A stretch of 64,000 nucleotides of DNA from Sepiola atlantica. Its lineage: Eukaryota; Mollusca; Cephalopoda; Sepiida; Sepiolidae. Below the pieces are notes generated by a model, which was given only the letters and a program-made list of their open reading frames with translations, had not been told where the DNA came from and did no database searches. Made by a program: the position numbers and the translations under genes. Location: contig OY744531.1 in assembly GCA_963556195.1 (NCBI GenBank), positions 51,540,700-51,604,699 of the forward strand, in the 5' to 3' direction. This document shows, in pieces, positions 1 to 11,150 of the stretch. How positions within the stretch are numbered: position 1 is the first letter of the stretch; every line of letters starts with the position of its first letter.

Positions 1-2420
1 TTGGGATTCTCCACCGTTACTGATGTAGCTAGGAACTCTACGCTTAATTTCTCCTCAGCTACCGACCTCTCACAGACTGTCACTTTTCCGACCCGTCTTC
101 CTGCAAGCCTCACTTCTCGAGTTGTTCTTGACCTCACTACCCGAAGCTTCTATGGCGAATGCCCATAGACCGCTCAGAAACTCTTATCACGTTGTGGTAA
201 TGATAATTATCAACTTAAAAACTCCTCCAAAAGCTGAGAAGCCGTTGCTCAAAACGACGAGGAACTATGAGCAGGCTGATTTTTAATCCCTCAGGGGTCA
301 CATCAATGACGCCCCATGGGGTGAAACCTTCTTATTCCTTGCTGATCAGTGTGTAAATGAGCTAACCGAATGGGTCAAAGCAGGCATTGATGCTTATGTC
401 CCACGCAAAAATTCTTCAGCAAACCTCACTCTCTTCAATGGTTCACCTCAGAATGTGCAGCTGCTATTGCTGAGAGGCAGAAAGCATTCCGAAAATTTGG
501 CCGCCATAAGGCAAATGCGAACACACATAAATTTATAGAGGCAAGAAATGATTGCAAAGTAGTGATAGATGAAGCAAAGAGAAAGTATACAGAGATAAAA
601 GAAACTAGGTACTCGTGATTTATGAAAAATCTACAATAGTGTAATGAACAATAGACAATCGACAATTCCCCCACTATCAAATCACAACGATGTTGTTTGC
701 ACGGTAATTGATAAGGCTAAACTACTTGCCCAGCGTTTCGCCTTTAACTTCACTCTGGACTCAGCAAACCACCCCTCCCTAAATTCCCATTGCGGACTGA
801 AGCCACATTTATGAACCTGGTCATCACACCATCTCATGTCCTGGACATCATAAAAAACTTGGCACCTCCAAAGCCTGTGGGCCTGATCTTATACCAATAA
901 TAGTAATAAAAAATGCTCTGCTGAGCTGGTCCCTGTCCTCTCCAAACAATACAACAAATGCCTTGCTGAATCCTGTTTCCCTGATAGTTGAAAAATTGCC
1001 TCTGTGGTATTAGTCTTCAAGAATTTTGGAGATAGAACTGATCCTCTAAACTACCGCCCAATCAGTCTACATCCGATCTTTGCGAAAATCTTTTAATCAT
1101 TAATCAATCTAGCGATAGTCTGGCATCTAGTTAATGCTAAACTTCTTTCTGATCATCAATACGGATTTAGACAAGCATAACCTACCGCAGATATCCTAAC
1201 GGTCATCTCTGAATGCGTATATCATACACTGGACAAGGCAGTTGATGCTAGGGACATAGCGCTTGATGTATCCAAGGCCTTTAACACGGTCTGGCATGAA
1301 GGGCTACTCCTAAAACTGCACTCATATGGTATTACTGGACAAATATTTAATATAATTAAATCCTTCCTAACAAAAAGAAAGATCCAGGTTGTCCTCGACG
1401 CTGTTCATCTAAGCAACATGACATAAATGCTGGTGTACTCCAGGGACCCATCCTTAGACATCTACAGTTCCTGATTTTCATAAATGACCTCCCTGATGTC
1501 ATTGAGACTGAGATAGGTATATTTGCCGATGACACCATGCTCTACTCTTATCATGTGGGCAAAACTGACGCGCACATATCTGAGGCAATGGCTGAATCCT
1601 TAGAAAATTACCTCCAGTCTGTAGTGGATTGAGGTAAAAAATGGATGGTAACTTTTAATGCCGCAAAGATAAAGCTACTTTTCTTCAATAACTACAAGAA
1701 ACCTCTTCAACCACCGATTGTCATGGCAAATAACACCCTACCTGAGAGTTCATCATTAAAACTCCTCGGCCTAACTTTCACAGATAACATGAATTGGAAT
1801 AAATACATTGAAGACCTTGCCAGGGCTGCTGCAAAGAAGTTGGGCTCCCTCAACCGTGCTAGTAAACTTCTCACACCTGACATTATACTGTATCTCTACA
1901 AAGCCACCATCCGCCTATGCATAGAGTATTGTTGCCACATCTGGGCTGAGGCATCGACCACTAGTCTCTTCCTCTTAGACAAAGTCCAACAAAGAGTTGC
2001 CAACTTAATAGGTCCCTCACTATCCACCAAGCTTCAGCCCCTGTCCCATCGCCGCCATGTTGCTTCGTTGTGCCTATTTTACAAATACTTCAATGGATTG
2101 TGCTCTGATGAACTTGCTGCTCTGGTACCCCCACGATGCAAATTCACTAGACCAACCCGACAATCTGCCAAATCCCATCCATCCACTGTGGACGTCCCCA
2201 GATGCCGAAGAGCTTTCTACTCCAAGAGCTTCTTTTCGCGTGCTGCTGGTCTTTGGAACTCCCTCCATGCTCCCTGTTTTCTTGACGGTACTGAAATGCA
2301 GAAATTTAAAACTAATGTAAGCAGACATCTCGCTGCACAAAACATTCAGCCTTTTACTCAGTAGCCCCTTACGTCTTGCTCTTTTGGGGTGAACTATGTT
2401 AAAAAAAGGACTATATGGAT
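1..2420 (+). pseudogene. jockey/CR1-like LINE, decayed, 5' end beyond window
   Basis: Degenerate non-LTR retrotransposon read in all three plus frames. Positions 1-160 resemble the end of an endonuclease domain. About 300-700 is the linker to the reverse transcriptase (RT). Around 1030-1070 the frame reads like LNYRPISL. Around 1260-1350 it reads ALDVSKAFNTVWHEGLLLKL, an RT palm motif. At about 1519-1540 it reads IFADDTM, the catalytic FADD box. The C-terminal region is the open frame at 1645-2364. Stops and frameshifts occur throughout (for example near 1095, 1180, 1425 and 1630), so the copy is dead. The 3' end is near 2400 (GGGGTGAACTATG then an A-run) and matches the 3' end of another copy at 44695-44915. 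The clade name is from general resemblance; jockey and CR1 were not separated. Confidence 0.85.
1645..2364 (+). pseudogene. C-terminal part of LINE reverse transcriptase (239 codons open)
   Basis: Longest open piece of the LINE at 1-2420. It holds the thumb and C-terminal region, with a KLLGLTF block, an IEYCCHIWAEA block and a LDKVQQRVANLIG block, typical of jockey/CR1-type ORF2 C-termini. The N-terminal methionine is internal to the ancestral ORF, and upstream stops cut it from the FADD motif, so it is not an independent gene. The same protein segment recurs, more decayed, on the minus strand at 39620-40105 and in a related plus-strand copy at 58262-58725. No function expected. Confidence 0.85.
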
Positions 2421-2424
2421 TCTT

Positions 2425-2600
2425 GTCTTGAATCTGGCAATACCAAGAGACCACAAGAAAAATATACTATAACATAGTTAACTGGTAAATGAGGGATAGG
2501 AAAATTAATGTTCTTCATTTCTTTTCTAACTCAACGTTTGAGAGATAAAGACGAACCTTAATGGAACACTAGTTTATCTATGTATTTGTTGTGGCTCTGT
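2425..2600 (+). repeat. Interspersed repeat R, copy 1
   Basis: Shares a body with 12583-12845, 15672-15920 and the minus strand of 19505-19708. Landmarks in order: a GAATTCTTGTC-like block, a CAAGAGACCA block, ATACTATAACATAGTTAACTG, and an AACTTTAATAGAATATTCG-like block. It has no coding potential. Copies occur in both orientations at unrelated sites, so it is dispersed. Class unknown; its length of about 250-330 bp suits a SINE or short non-autonomous element. Confidence 0.7.
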
Positions 2601-2719
2601 AAAGGATCTGGAAAGACAAACATGAACTCGGTGTTAAGTGAAACAAAGTATATTGCAGAAAGTATAATACAGCATATAACAAGAGTAGTTGAACGTCTGT
2701 ATTAAACTAGGGGTGTTCC

Positions 2720-2965
2720 AGGTATTTACTTCCTTACCACTGCAGGAAGATGTGACACAATGCCGGAAGGTCAAGCCAGCGCCCCTAAAGAAGGAGCAGT
2801 CTGATCTCTATAAAATTGCCAGGGCAGCCCCATTGGCATTCCTAGGTCGGGCGCCTCAGGCAATAAGCAATAAACTTACTTTATCCCAAAGAGGGGAGAC
2901 AAGACCTAGGAGGGTGGACCTCCTAGGACTACCCAGGACTAATACCTCAGTCCGACAGATAAAAT
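2720..2965 (-). mobile_element. U2-headed SINE family, headless copy
   Basis: Reverse complement matches the body of the copies at 35810-36163, 42381-42720 and 42765-43121: a GGTCCACCCTCCTAGG-like block, a CTCTTTGGGATAAAGTAAG-like block, a TGAGGCGCCC block, a GGGCTGCCC block and a tail resembling TGTGTCACATCTTCC. The 5' U2-like head is missing, as expected for 5' truncation or decay. The short open frame across it (2689-2973) is fortuitous. Confidence 0.75.
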
Positions 2966-3084
2966 GTCACTGAAAGTGCCCAGTTCACGTTTAGCTGGGG
3001 TGAACCCAAAACCGAGAGGAATGTTCTTCCAGTATTTATAGTGAAATGGAAGAATTCATGTAGTTCATGAAGGTAAGTACCATA

Positions 3085-3175
3085 ACAGTATCTCATATAG
3101 AGATCTAGTGTTTGTCCCAGGAAGTGGTTCCTTGATTTCTGAGATCTAAAGTCAAGTGAAATGAAAAAACAAAGA
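3085..3175 (+). repeat. Repeat R, 3' tail fragment
   Basis: Contains ATATAGAGATC, then CCTTGATTTCTGAG, then TCAAGTGAAATGA, which match the 3' tail of repeat R at 12783-12845 and the minus strand of 19195-19300. This fragment suggests the full repeat is about 330 bp. Confidence 0.55.
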
Positions 3176-4080
3176 TATGATAGGCTACACTTTTAGAAAT
3201 CACTTCAGAGCTTATAAAAATATAATAGCAAACTACAAAATGGGATATGATAGTCATTTTCTTTTTATAAATCATTTCAAAGCCTACATTTTAATAGTCA
3301 GATTATGTTTGACAAATAAATAAACGGGAAATAATCGAGTGAAAATCCGAGATTGCCAATCTTGGGTCAATCTTTTGTCAATCTTGTTGGCCAAAACTTT
3401 AAAACCATCCAACCCTTAGGTCAGCAAGATGAAAAGAGTTCATGTCAGCTTGTTTTAAAAGAGATTGATATCACTCACTCAACCAACTCATGTGAGCTTA
3501 AATGGTAGCCATACACGTTACATCGATTGAAAATCATCGCTGGCTTAAACTGAACAAAAAACTAAACCACCACTTTATTAGTTTATTACTAATTTAAATG
3601 AAATAGCAAACCAGCAGACAAAAAAAAGAGAGACTACTGAGACGAGACAAAAAGCAATAATCAACAGAGGAGAAGGAAATCGATTTCGAATATAAAGATG
3701 ATTATTCCCAACACATTCATTGGATATTGTGTGCATACATACGTGTTAATAGTTAATATTTCTTGTGATTTATTTTGACTTTATATAGAGATACTAATAT
3801 ATATGATTATTTATAAAAAAATTTTTTTAAATATATATATCATAATCTAAGCTAAATGAACACTGTCAAGACGGTTGGCTATATTGTCCACTTTATATGA
3901 CATAAATAGGATTTATTTGTCTGCTTGTCGCAGACCTGCTAAAGATGGCCAATTGCTGAGAGCGCTCGGATTTGGGTTAAAAATGACTCATGTACGACCG
4001 ACTGAGCAGTTAACTTCCACACATATGATTCCATTAGGATGAAACGTATAGGTATATGGATAATAATTAAAAAATATATT
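3176..4080. other. AT-rich intergenic stretch, nothing recognised
   Basis: Both strands are crowded with stops and no motif or repeat family seen elsewhere in the window was recognised here. Confidence 0.6.
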
Positions 4081-4088
4081 TATTGTTA

Positions 4089-4123
<35 letters not shown>

Positions 4124-4170
4124 CATACAGCTATTTAGCTGTATTACGGCTCCTCAGTGTGGCTAGACAT
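4089..4170 (-). repeat. (TA)n tract plus decayed hammerhead-like site
   Basis: A short (TA)n run at 4089-4120 is followed on the plus strand by sequence whose minus strand reads CACACTGAGGAGCC, then UAAAU in place of GAAAC, then TGTGA. CACA and UGUG could form stem I. The core is damaged, so this is at best a relic. Confidence 0.35.
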
Positions 4171-4704
4171 GATAAGTGTTTCAAGTTGAGATTAAAAATC
4201 AAACAGTAGTCATTAATCTTACCTGTAGTTTGTAGTCCTCACCACGAAATTATGGGAAATTATCATATTTTTATATTTGTTTACATTACCGGTTTCCGAA
4301 GAGAACTCGATTTTTATTACAGAGAGCAATGACTTACGCTAAGTAAAAACTGTTACCACTCCTACTAAAGAGATCAACCTACGAAGTGACAGCAAATGTA
4401 GTCGTCTACACAGAAAGCTGTTTCGCCGTATCATGTCTCTACTTGAATAGAAATGGTGTTTCAAGCTGAGATTGAAAACCCGATTGCTTCAATAGCAATC
4501 AGCAACGCTCACCACGCAAGTAAGAGAACTTATAATATTTTTATATTTGTTTACATTAACGGTAGCCGAGAGAACTGTATTCTTATTATGAAGAGCAATG
4601 TGAGAAACCGTTATCTCCACTACCAGAGAACTGTTTACACCGAGAATATATACATATATAAATATGCTATAAACTTTTTTTTATTGAATATTAAAGTATT
4701 TTTT

Positions 4705-4751
4705 ACCTACAGACGATACTGTTTCGGGCTTTTTATCCTCAGTATTGTAGG
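4705..4751 (-). ncRNA. Hammerhead-like site, family E, damaged stem II
   Basis: The minus strand reads CCTACA, CTGAGGA (core with N7=G), a run replacing stem II, CCCGAAAC, a short loop, CGTC, then TGTAGG. CCTACA and TGTAGG can pair as stem I and GTC would be the cleavage triplet. The stem II side GGAT...GCCC no longer pairs well. It is closely related to 5065-5112, where the core is better kept. Hammerheads self-cleave RNA and in animals are mostly carried by Penelope-like elements; that family knowledge is the basis for the link. Confidence 0.5.
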
Positions 4752-5064
4752 AGTAATAGTTGCAGGCAGTCGCATGGGATCGAACGTAGTTCGTAGATTA
4801 AAGCTAGAATTACGAGACAAACGCTCAAGATCACATGGCTATCGTCAATCAGCACATACAGTAATTGAAATTAAGATACACTTACCCAATGATGCAGGGT
4901 AATGGTTTTTGTTGTCTAAAGTGTTCAATGCTAGCGCAGAACTCGCTTTGTCGCAAATGACATCAACCTTTTCTCAGTTTCATGGTGATTTATTTTCAAG
5001 ACTATTACATCTTGAAAGGGGCGTTTAACTAAAAATAATTTTATTGGATATTAAAGTATTTTTT

Positions 5065-5112
5065 ACCTACAGACGATATCGTTTCCGGGCTTTTTTTTAC
5101 CTCATCAGTGCA
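5065..5112 (-). ncRNA. Hammerhead-like site, family E
   Basis: The minus strand holds CTGATGA, a possible stem II of GGT/GCC around an A-run, CGGAAAC, and a palindromic stem III (ACGATATCGT) ending in the cleavage triplet GTC. A palindromic stem III is typical of short-stem hammerheads that act as dimers. One extra base sits near GAAA. No long (TA)n follows on its 3' side, unlike most other copies here. Confidence 0.55.
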
Positions 5113-5217
5113 ACAGTTATGGTTGCAGGAACTTGAATGGGATCGAATGCAGTTCGTAAGTTCAGGCTAGAATTACAGGACAAACGCTCAATCAGCACAG
5201 ACAGTAATTGAAATTAA

Positions 5218-5259
5218 GAGAGACACACACACATCCACACACACACACACACACTCACA

Positions 5260-5344
<85 letters not shown>
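5218..5344. repeat. (CA)n(TA)n compound microsatellite
   Basis: Alternating CA repeats give way to TA repeats. The open frames reported here (THTHTH, YIYIYI) are dinucleotide artefacts. Confidence 0.95.
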
Positions 5345-5349
<5 letters not shown>

Positions 5350-5379
5350 CGTATATGAAGAGAGTCCGGCATAGGAGAC

Positions 5380-5600
<221 letters not shown>

Positions 5601-5724
5601 TGCAGCGAAATCCGACACTTGACAAAAACTAAATGAAATATTAAGAGGTACCGAGGAGCGTTATAAAGTCCTCAATGGACGAGACACTCGGCGGACGTCC
5701 CTACGTTTTCCAATAGCAATTTTC

Positions 5725-5937
5725 CTCACCATTGGTCGCCGGATTTGTTGCCACCTTCCTTACCCGACTGCAACCCCCTTGCCTATTTTGTCTGAGGTGT
5801 GGTCGAAACGAAGACCAACAAGCACGCCCATAACACGGTCGAATCTCTGAAGCTGCCTTCGTGAAGGTGTTCGCCGCTATAGATAAGGACATGGTCCCCA
5901 AAGCATGCAATTCATTTCGCGCCTGCTTTTAGAGTGT
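5725..5937 (+). pseudogene. mariner-type transposase, C-terminal fragment
   Basis: The plus frame reads WSPDLLPPSLPDCNPLAYFV, then after a stop GVVETKTNKHAHNTVESLK. After a frameshift it reads VFAAIDKDMVPKACNSFRA. The SLPDCNPL(A)YFVWG-like block is the region of the third catalytic aspartate of mariner-family DDE transposases. Two stops and a frameshift make it non-functional. Only the C-terminal fifth or so remains; inverted ends were not found. It ends just before the gypsy LTR at 5965. Confidence 0.75.
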
Positions 5938-5964
5938 GACAATATGAAAAATATTTTATATAGT

Positions 5965-6191
5965 TGTTGTGGACCTGTTTAAGGGCTGGAATGAAAACAC
6001 GAACACGTGGTTTAGCAAAAACAAGTATATTGAAAAAAAAAGTATAATACAACAGAGAAACAAGAGTAGTAGTATGTTAGTCTTGACTGTCAGTATAGAC
6101 TGTGGTTTACTCAACACTGAGAAGCAGGTGCTTTCAGTATTTATTGTGAATGGAAGAGTCGAAAGTCCATTATAGGTACAGTACTATAACA
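5965..6191 (-). repeat. 3' LTR of the Ty3/gypsy element
   Basis: 227 bp, TGTTGTGGACC...ACTATAACA on the plus strand. It aligns over its full length to 10919-11145 with scattered substitutions, which implies an old insertion. AGTATAATACAACAGAGAAA is shared by both LTRs. Confidence 0.9.
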
Positions 6192-6200
6192 CCCACTCCC
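6192..6200 (-). other. Polypurine tract
   Basis: Minus strand GGGAGTGGG lies directly before the 3' LTR, the expected site for plus-strand DNA priming, and supports the minus orientation. Confidence 0.6.
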
Positions 6201-6228
6201 AAGCTTTACCTCCTCAGGAGTATAAATA

Positions 6229-6636
6229 TCATTTCCTTTTTGGATTGATTACGATAAGATCCGGAAATTTCCGTTTCCTTTTAGATTCCCGCTTTTCTGG
6301 GGCTGCTTGGGGTATTGGTATGTCGAAAGTATCGTATATGATGTCCATAAATTCTTCTTTTACCCGGGGAGTTCTGTCCGTGTCATACGACAGTCGTTTC
6401 CTAATTTGATTTAGGTATCTCTTATGAGAGAACTGAGGTCCTTGGATTATATAAACCAAATTTCCAATTCTCTTTTCTATCGTACCAAGTTCCCAGAAAG
6501 ACGTGTTATTTGAAACATCTTGAAATATACTCTGTTTTTCTGGGATGCATCGTTTTGGGGGGGACAATAGAGGTTCGACTTTGTTTGGTCTGTTTAGGCA
6601 GTAAATTTTCAAAAACGGATCTGACTTTTCGCGCAA
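6229..6636 (-). pseudogene. Integrase C-terminal region of the gypsy element
   Basis: An open stretch of 135 codons next to the 3' LTR. It is basic, with an NLVYI / HKRYLNQIRKRL region resembling the SH3-like C-terminal part of gypsy integrases, which binds DNA. The start is arbitrary because the ancestral polyprotein continued from upstream. The C-terminus is Lys/Arg rich. Confidence 0.7.
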
Positions 6637-6779
6637 ACGTCATCTCTGCAGGAAATAATGCGGATCATGTGTTAAAGTAGGGTCGCGTCTGTGGGAGTTC
6701 CGCGAGCTTTTTTCAGGGCTTTTTTTAGAGTGTCCACAAAACTCTCCGCCTAAGATGATACAGGGAAGTTGTGATATGT

Positions 6780-7190
6780 CTGATCTGGAAAATCTCACAG
6801 AACACTGACGTCGGAGGACGTAAATTGGGTTCCGTTGTCACTGATCAAACAATCGACCACCCCAAAACGGACGAACAATTTGTGCAGGAAGTTGATTGTT
6901 ACCTCCGTAGTGCGCTTTTTACATTGTACCACTTTGGGCCATTTGGAAATAAATCGACTACAATTAGATAGGAAAGTCCATCGAACGGACCCGCAAAATC
7001 GACGTGTATCCTTGACAAAAGTCAGTTCGTCTTAGACCACGGACTATGTTTGATATGAAGTGCCTTTGCCGCTAAGGCACAGCATTTACACGTATTTACG
7101 ATGTTCTCAATGTCCTGACTCATTTTAGGCCAGTACACGAAGCTGCACATAAAAGCTTTCATCCTATTTTTCCCCGGATGGACAATGTGA
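6780..7190 (-). pseudogene. Integrase zinc finger and catalytic core, frameshifted
   Basis: The minus strand in one frame gives HIVHPGKNRMKAF followed by a spaced CKCC, the HHCC zinc-binding domain. It continues to VDFAGPFDGLSYLIVVDLF, the first catalytic aspartate region, then after a frameshift ISDNGTQFTS, the second. The third catalytic residue was not located. At least two frame changes and two stops are present. The role in the intact element would be insertion of the cDNA. Confidence 0.8.
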
Positions 7191-7670
7191 AAATCCTTCA
7201 GGATTCTCTTCTGTATTTTTTTTAAATGACGACTCTCTCGTTGTACAAGAGTACATCGTCACATAATGTAAAATTTTCTGCAAAATGTTGGCCTTTATGT
7301 TAGTTTTTGTACTGATGATGAATTCATCATTGGAGGCTTCCTTTTTAATTTCATGTAGAGCCACCAGAAGCTGTTTCACCGTGTTGCATAACATAGCTTT
7401 TATCTTCCCTGCGAGCGGAAGTAATCCCGGTGTCTTCTAGTGGCTCTCTCTGTCTCGGTACCTCTGTCTCGGTCTAGACAATCCATCCGCGTGATAGATA
7501 TTTCTTGATGGTACATACTCCATTTTAAAATCATAATTCAAGTAAAATTGTTCCCAATCTATGTAGTCCATTCGCCGTATACACGGGCATATCTATTTTC
7601 GAACCGAAAATGATGGTTAACGGTTTATGATCCGTCTGTAATCTACCGTGTATATAGCGGTGGAACTTAC

Positions 7671-7886
7671 TTACAGCAAAAATTTCCCTAAAGCCTCCTT
7701 CTCAATTTGGGAGTCCCGCTTCTCCGCAGGAAGCAGGGTCATTGATGCATGCGCGATGGATTTATGTGTTCCATCCTGCATTACAAGAAGAATACACGCT
7801 CCTAATCCGTATGAACTAGCGTCACTCGTCACTTTTATGTCTAAGTCTGAGTTGTAATGCGTAAGGAATAAATTTGATGTCAACAT
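7671..7886 (-). pseudogene. RNase H domain of the gypsy element
   Basis: 71 open codons containing TSDASSYGLGACIL, the catalytic aspartate region of Ty3/gypsy RNase H, and IEKEALG, the following conserved block. It lies directly downstream of the RT fragment, as in gypsy Pol. The frame is broken on both sides. Confidence 0.85.
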
Positions 7887-7949
7887 TTCAATAGTTTTGC
7901 TGAATGCCTCCTGGCATTCGGGCGTCCACTCTTAAACATTATCTCTTTT

Positions 7950-8384
7950 TTAAAATAGTTCATTCAGTGGAGCACAGAGGTTATGCATCTCTGGGATAAA
8001 AGCCTGGTAGTAATTTGCCAGTCTCAGGAAGCTGTGCAGTGCTGTTACGTTTTCCGGCGCCGGAATGTTCTTAATTACATGACCAAGATATTTGATTTCT
8101 TCTAAAAAGAAATCACATTTTTCTTCTTTAACTTTATATCCGTAGTCCCGGATTCGCGAAAACACTTTGTTGACATGTTCCCGGTGTTGTTCCATGTTTT
8201 TACTGGTGATTAGAATGTCGTCAAGGTATTCAATAGCAAAATCAAGTTCGCTCAGCATGGTATCCATAACTTGCTGGAAAGTTGCGGGAGCAAATTTAAC
8301 CCCGAAAGGTAGCTTTTCGAACTTGTATAAACCGCGATAGGTATTTATACACAACAGTTTCGAACTCTGTTCTTCTACAGGCAC
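7950..8384 (-). pseudogene. Reverse transcriptase core of the gypsy element
   Basis: 144 open codons containing YRGLYKFEKLPFGVKFAPATFQQ-type wording and the YLDDIL catalytic box, then a YLGHVI block and a LANYYQAFIPEMHNL connection to RNase H. The fingers region lies upstream at about 8690-8480 in broken frames. A short deletion seems to lie between the YLGHVI and PAPENV blocks. Confidence 0.9.
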
Positions 8385-9002
8385 ACTTCGCTCAGATCTA
8401 TTTTTGAAAGAGATCTGCCTCCATTTAATTTTGAAAAAACTTCTTCAGGGCTATACAGTAGTGATAATACTTTAGTGCTGCATCAAATCTCGTTGAGAAA
8501 TCTGCACAGACGCGTATTTCTTTTGATTTCTTCTTTACATAGACCGTGGGTGCTGCCCACTAACCGCATTCCACTTTCAATAATATGCCGGTCGTCACTA
8601 GTCAGTCCAATTCCTAATTTAATTTGTCTACCTCTATTTTTTTTATTAAATACGGGCTGAACGTTATCGTTCAGTTGAAATTTGGCTGCCATTTTTTAGC
8701 ATCGACCAAGGTCGGCAGAAAAAAAAATTATGGAAAAGACTTTTTTTAAATCCAGTTTTAGTTTTTCTGATTCGGTTCTCCGACTATCTATGTTTTGGCA
8801 AAACATATTTGTTGGTAACTCCCAAACATTGAACGCTTGCATCAAATCAGTGCCAAAAAAGTTATTAGTGTCTTTTAACACAAGTATTTTTTAACCTTTT
8901 GGTAGTTCCCATTAGGGTTACGTTCGTAATTATTTCACCCTCATATTAAATTCTTTCACCAGTTACAGTACTTGCTATTCTGTTGGTTCTTAACAGAGTG
9001 GG

Positions 9003-9224
9003 TTAATTCAACCTCTTCCACATATGTAGGTTTATTATTGACACGCCCGAACCCGAATCCAGGATGTTTACATGCACATATTTCCTAATATTAATGCAGC
9101 CATTCTCATTTGCACTTGTGGCTTGAACCCGTTTTTTATTTTCTCTATTCTTTCTGCAATGTGAAATTCTGTGTCCGGCTTTGTCACAAGTCAGGCAGGT
9201 CTTAAAACGAAATGGACAGTCCAT
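9003..9224 (-). pseudogene. Nucleocapsid zinc knuckle and protease active site
   Basis: 73 open codons. CLTCDKAGHRISHC fits the CX2CX4HX4C knuckle. LDSGSGVSIIN further on fits the aspartic protease DSG active-site motif. This junction of gag and pol is typical of K02A2.6-like elements. Sequence upstream of 9224 is out of frame. Confidence 0.8.
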
Positions 9225-9328
9225 AAACTAATGAAGGCTACCACAGCAGCAATTTATCCTTTTTTACAGGGCTGGTTTGTCGGTGCAGAGGCGCAAACAT
9301 CCTTTTGTTTTGTTTTGAATTGTTTTAC

Positions 9329-9330
<2 letters not shown>

Positions 9331-9404
<74 letters not shown>
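9331..9404. repeat. (GA)n microsatellite inside the gypsy element
   Basis: GA repeats of about 74 bp lie between the gag and zinc-knuckle segments, an expansion after insertion. Confidence 0.95.
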
Positions 9405-9405
<1 letters not shown>

Positions 9406-9815
9406 TGGATTTCGATTTTTGACGTACTTTTCTAATGTGTGCAATGGCCGACTCTTCGATGTCCTTCGAATACTGCTTGACACTTATAAATCTTAAGCAG
9501 TCTTCAGCTAATTTCTGTAGTGTTTAGTTCGGTTCATTTTCTAATTTATTTAGAGCTATTCTTTTGATCCGGCGTCTTTTCGTGGTAGCAATCCTTTTAC
9601 AAAAATTCAGCATTTAAAATTATCAGCACTAAGTTGGGCTCATTTAAAATCGTGGGAGTGTTTATTGACGACTGATGCAAACGTTGAATAATCTTCATTG
9701 TTTTTTTTACCAGGTTTAAACACTTCCAGCGTTTGTTAAAAAAGTCTTGGGGCTAAATAATTCAGTTAAAAGATTTACAGCTTCAGCAAAAAGTCAAATT
9801 GCTCGTTTGTCGGGG

Positions 9816-10238
9816 CTAAATGACATCTACGAACTTAGTATGTTCGGTGGTGCCTAATGTTCGGAGCAGTAAGCGAACATTTTTAGAGTATGATCCATTT
9901 TCGCAATCAATTTTGTATAGATCCTCATATCTTCTAAAATACGAAGCATAGGTTCGATCCTCGTCTGGGGAATAAGTGATATTGTCGATTGCACTCCAAA
10001 CGGCATTGTTCGAGAAAGTATGATCGTTTTCGTTACTTTTACCACTAATCGATATTGTTTGCATTAATACTTCAATCTTTTCGTCTGATTCTTTTTTTTG
10101 TTCTAGTAGAAGCTGTTGCAATCTTTCTTCGGTTTTCTGTAGTCTTTTATTTTGTTCTAGAAATCTTTCTTCTGTTTTCTGTTGCAGTGGCATTTGATAC
10201 TTCAGTAGTTCTATCATTGTAGCTTTAAAGTCTTCCAT
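9816..10238 (-). pseudogene. Gag N-terminal region of the gypsy element
   Basis: 140 open codons starting MEDFKATMIELLKYQM, a usual K02A2.6-like Gag start. A coiled coil rich in Q, E and K follows (residues 15-60), then a capsid-like part with SYFRRYEDLYKID and LLLRTLGT. It stops at 9816, and the rest of capsid (about 9815-9420) is in other frames. This is the first ORF after the 5' LTR and leader (10918-10239). Confidence 0.75.
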
Positions 10239-10899
10239 ATTTAAAATGTAATCTTTTTAGCATGCGGTTTTTAGAATGTGTTTTTTTAGAATACGGCTTT
10301 TTAGAAAGTTCCTTATTTTAGATTACGCTTGGTAAACGTAATCTTAGTTATAAAAAGAAGATAAAAACGTTTTCTTTTTCCTCGAAAACAAGCACTTTTT
10401 TACTACGCTTTTCGCGTAACCGTAGAATTTGTGGTCAACAGAGAAAACATGAAAATACGGTTATAGTTTTTTTTCCGGCAGTCGTAAACTTTTCTCTTTT
10501 GGAGAGAGAAAATATCATTCTTGTTAAAAATTAACAATAGTGTAGGAATAGCAATAATAAAATCACTGACCTTTCTTCAAATGAGAGAAAAAAGTTGGTA
10601 TATACGTGTTTTTTCCACAGGTAAATGTCAGTTTTTAGAACGAGGATGTTGTCTGGTGAATTTTGTAGTTGGTTTCTTCACGTTTGTCCTTTTCTTAAGG
10701 TTATCCAAAACAGCTATAATATACTTTGTTGCCAGTTGTGGCATCCATCTTTAAGGTTTTCCAGAATCCTTTACTGTAACTACGTCGTCAGTCATTGTGG
10801 TGATGTAAGTTCGACATTCTACGCCATCGGTTGTTGTGGGTTCTTTCTTTAAGTTCTCAAGAAACATCCTTAATGTTGCAGTTGTGTCCCATGTAAGTT

Positions 10900-10918
10900 C
10901 GCATATCTCATCACCAGT
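10900..10918 (-). other. Possible primer binding site
   Basis: Next to the 5' LTR the minus strand reads AC then TGGTGATGAGATATG. TGGTGA fits the start of a tRNA-Trp-type primer site, but the following bases do not, so the assignment is weak. Confidence 0.3.
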
Positions 10919-11145
10919 TGTTGTAGACATCTTTAGAGGCATGACTGAAAACACAAACATGTGGTTTAGAAAAAAAACAAGAATATTGAAGTAAAGTATA
11001 ATACAACAGAGAAACAAGAGTAGTGGTGCGTCAGTCTTTACTGTCAGTATAGATTGGAGTTTACTTAACACAAAGAACCATATGCTTTCAGTATTTGTCG
11101 CGAATGAAAGAGTCTAAAGTCCGTTATAGGTACGATACCGAAACA
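10919..11145 (-). repeat. 5' LTR of the Ty3/gypsy element
   Basis: 227 bp, starting TGTTGTAGAC and ending CGAAACA on the plus strand, matching the 5965-6191 LTR in length and order of blocks. Confidence 0.9.
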
Positions 11146-11150
11146 ATGGT

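Larger units (their letters stand above)
5965..11145 (-). mobile_element. Ty3/gypsy LTR retrotransposon (K02A2.6-like), complete but decayed
   Basis: About 5.18 kb between two 227-bp LTRs (5965-6191 and 10919-11145), both beginning TG and ending CA. The coding order on the minus strand is gag (10238-9816), zinc knuckle and protease (9224-9003), RT (8384-7950), RNase H (7886-7671), integrase zinc finger (about 7190-7020), integrase core (about 7000-6780) and integrase C-terminus (6636-6229), the Ty3/gypsy order. A purine-rich tract complementary to 6192-6200 abuts the 3' LTR. The flanks ATAGT (5960-5964) and ATGGT (11146-11150) could be a 5-bp target duplication with one mismatch. Every domain carries stops or frameshifts, so the element is not autonomous now. 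The K02A2.6-like label rests on the zinc knuckle and RT wording. Confidence 0.9.

Noticed and set aside
2104..2110. CTGATGA core
   Set aside because: Lies in LINE coding sequence with no stem II or GAAA nearby.
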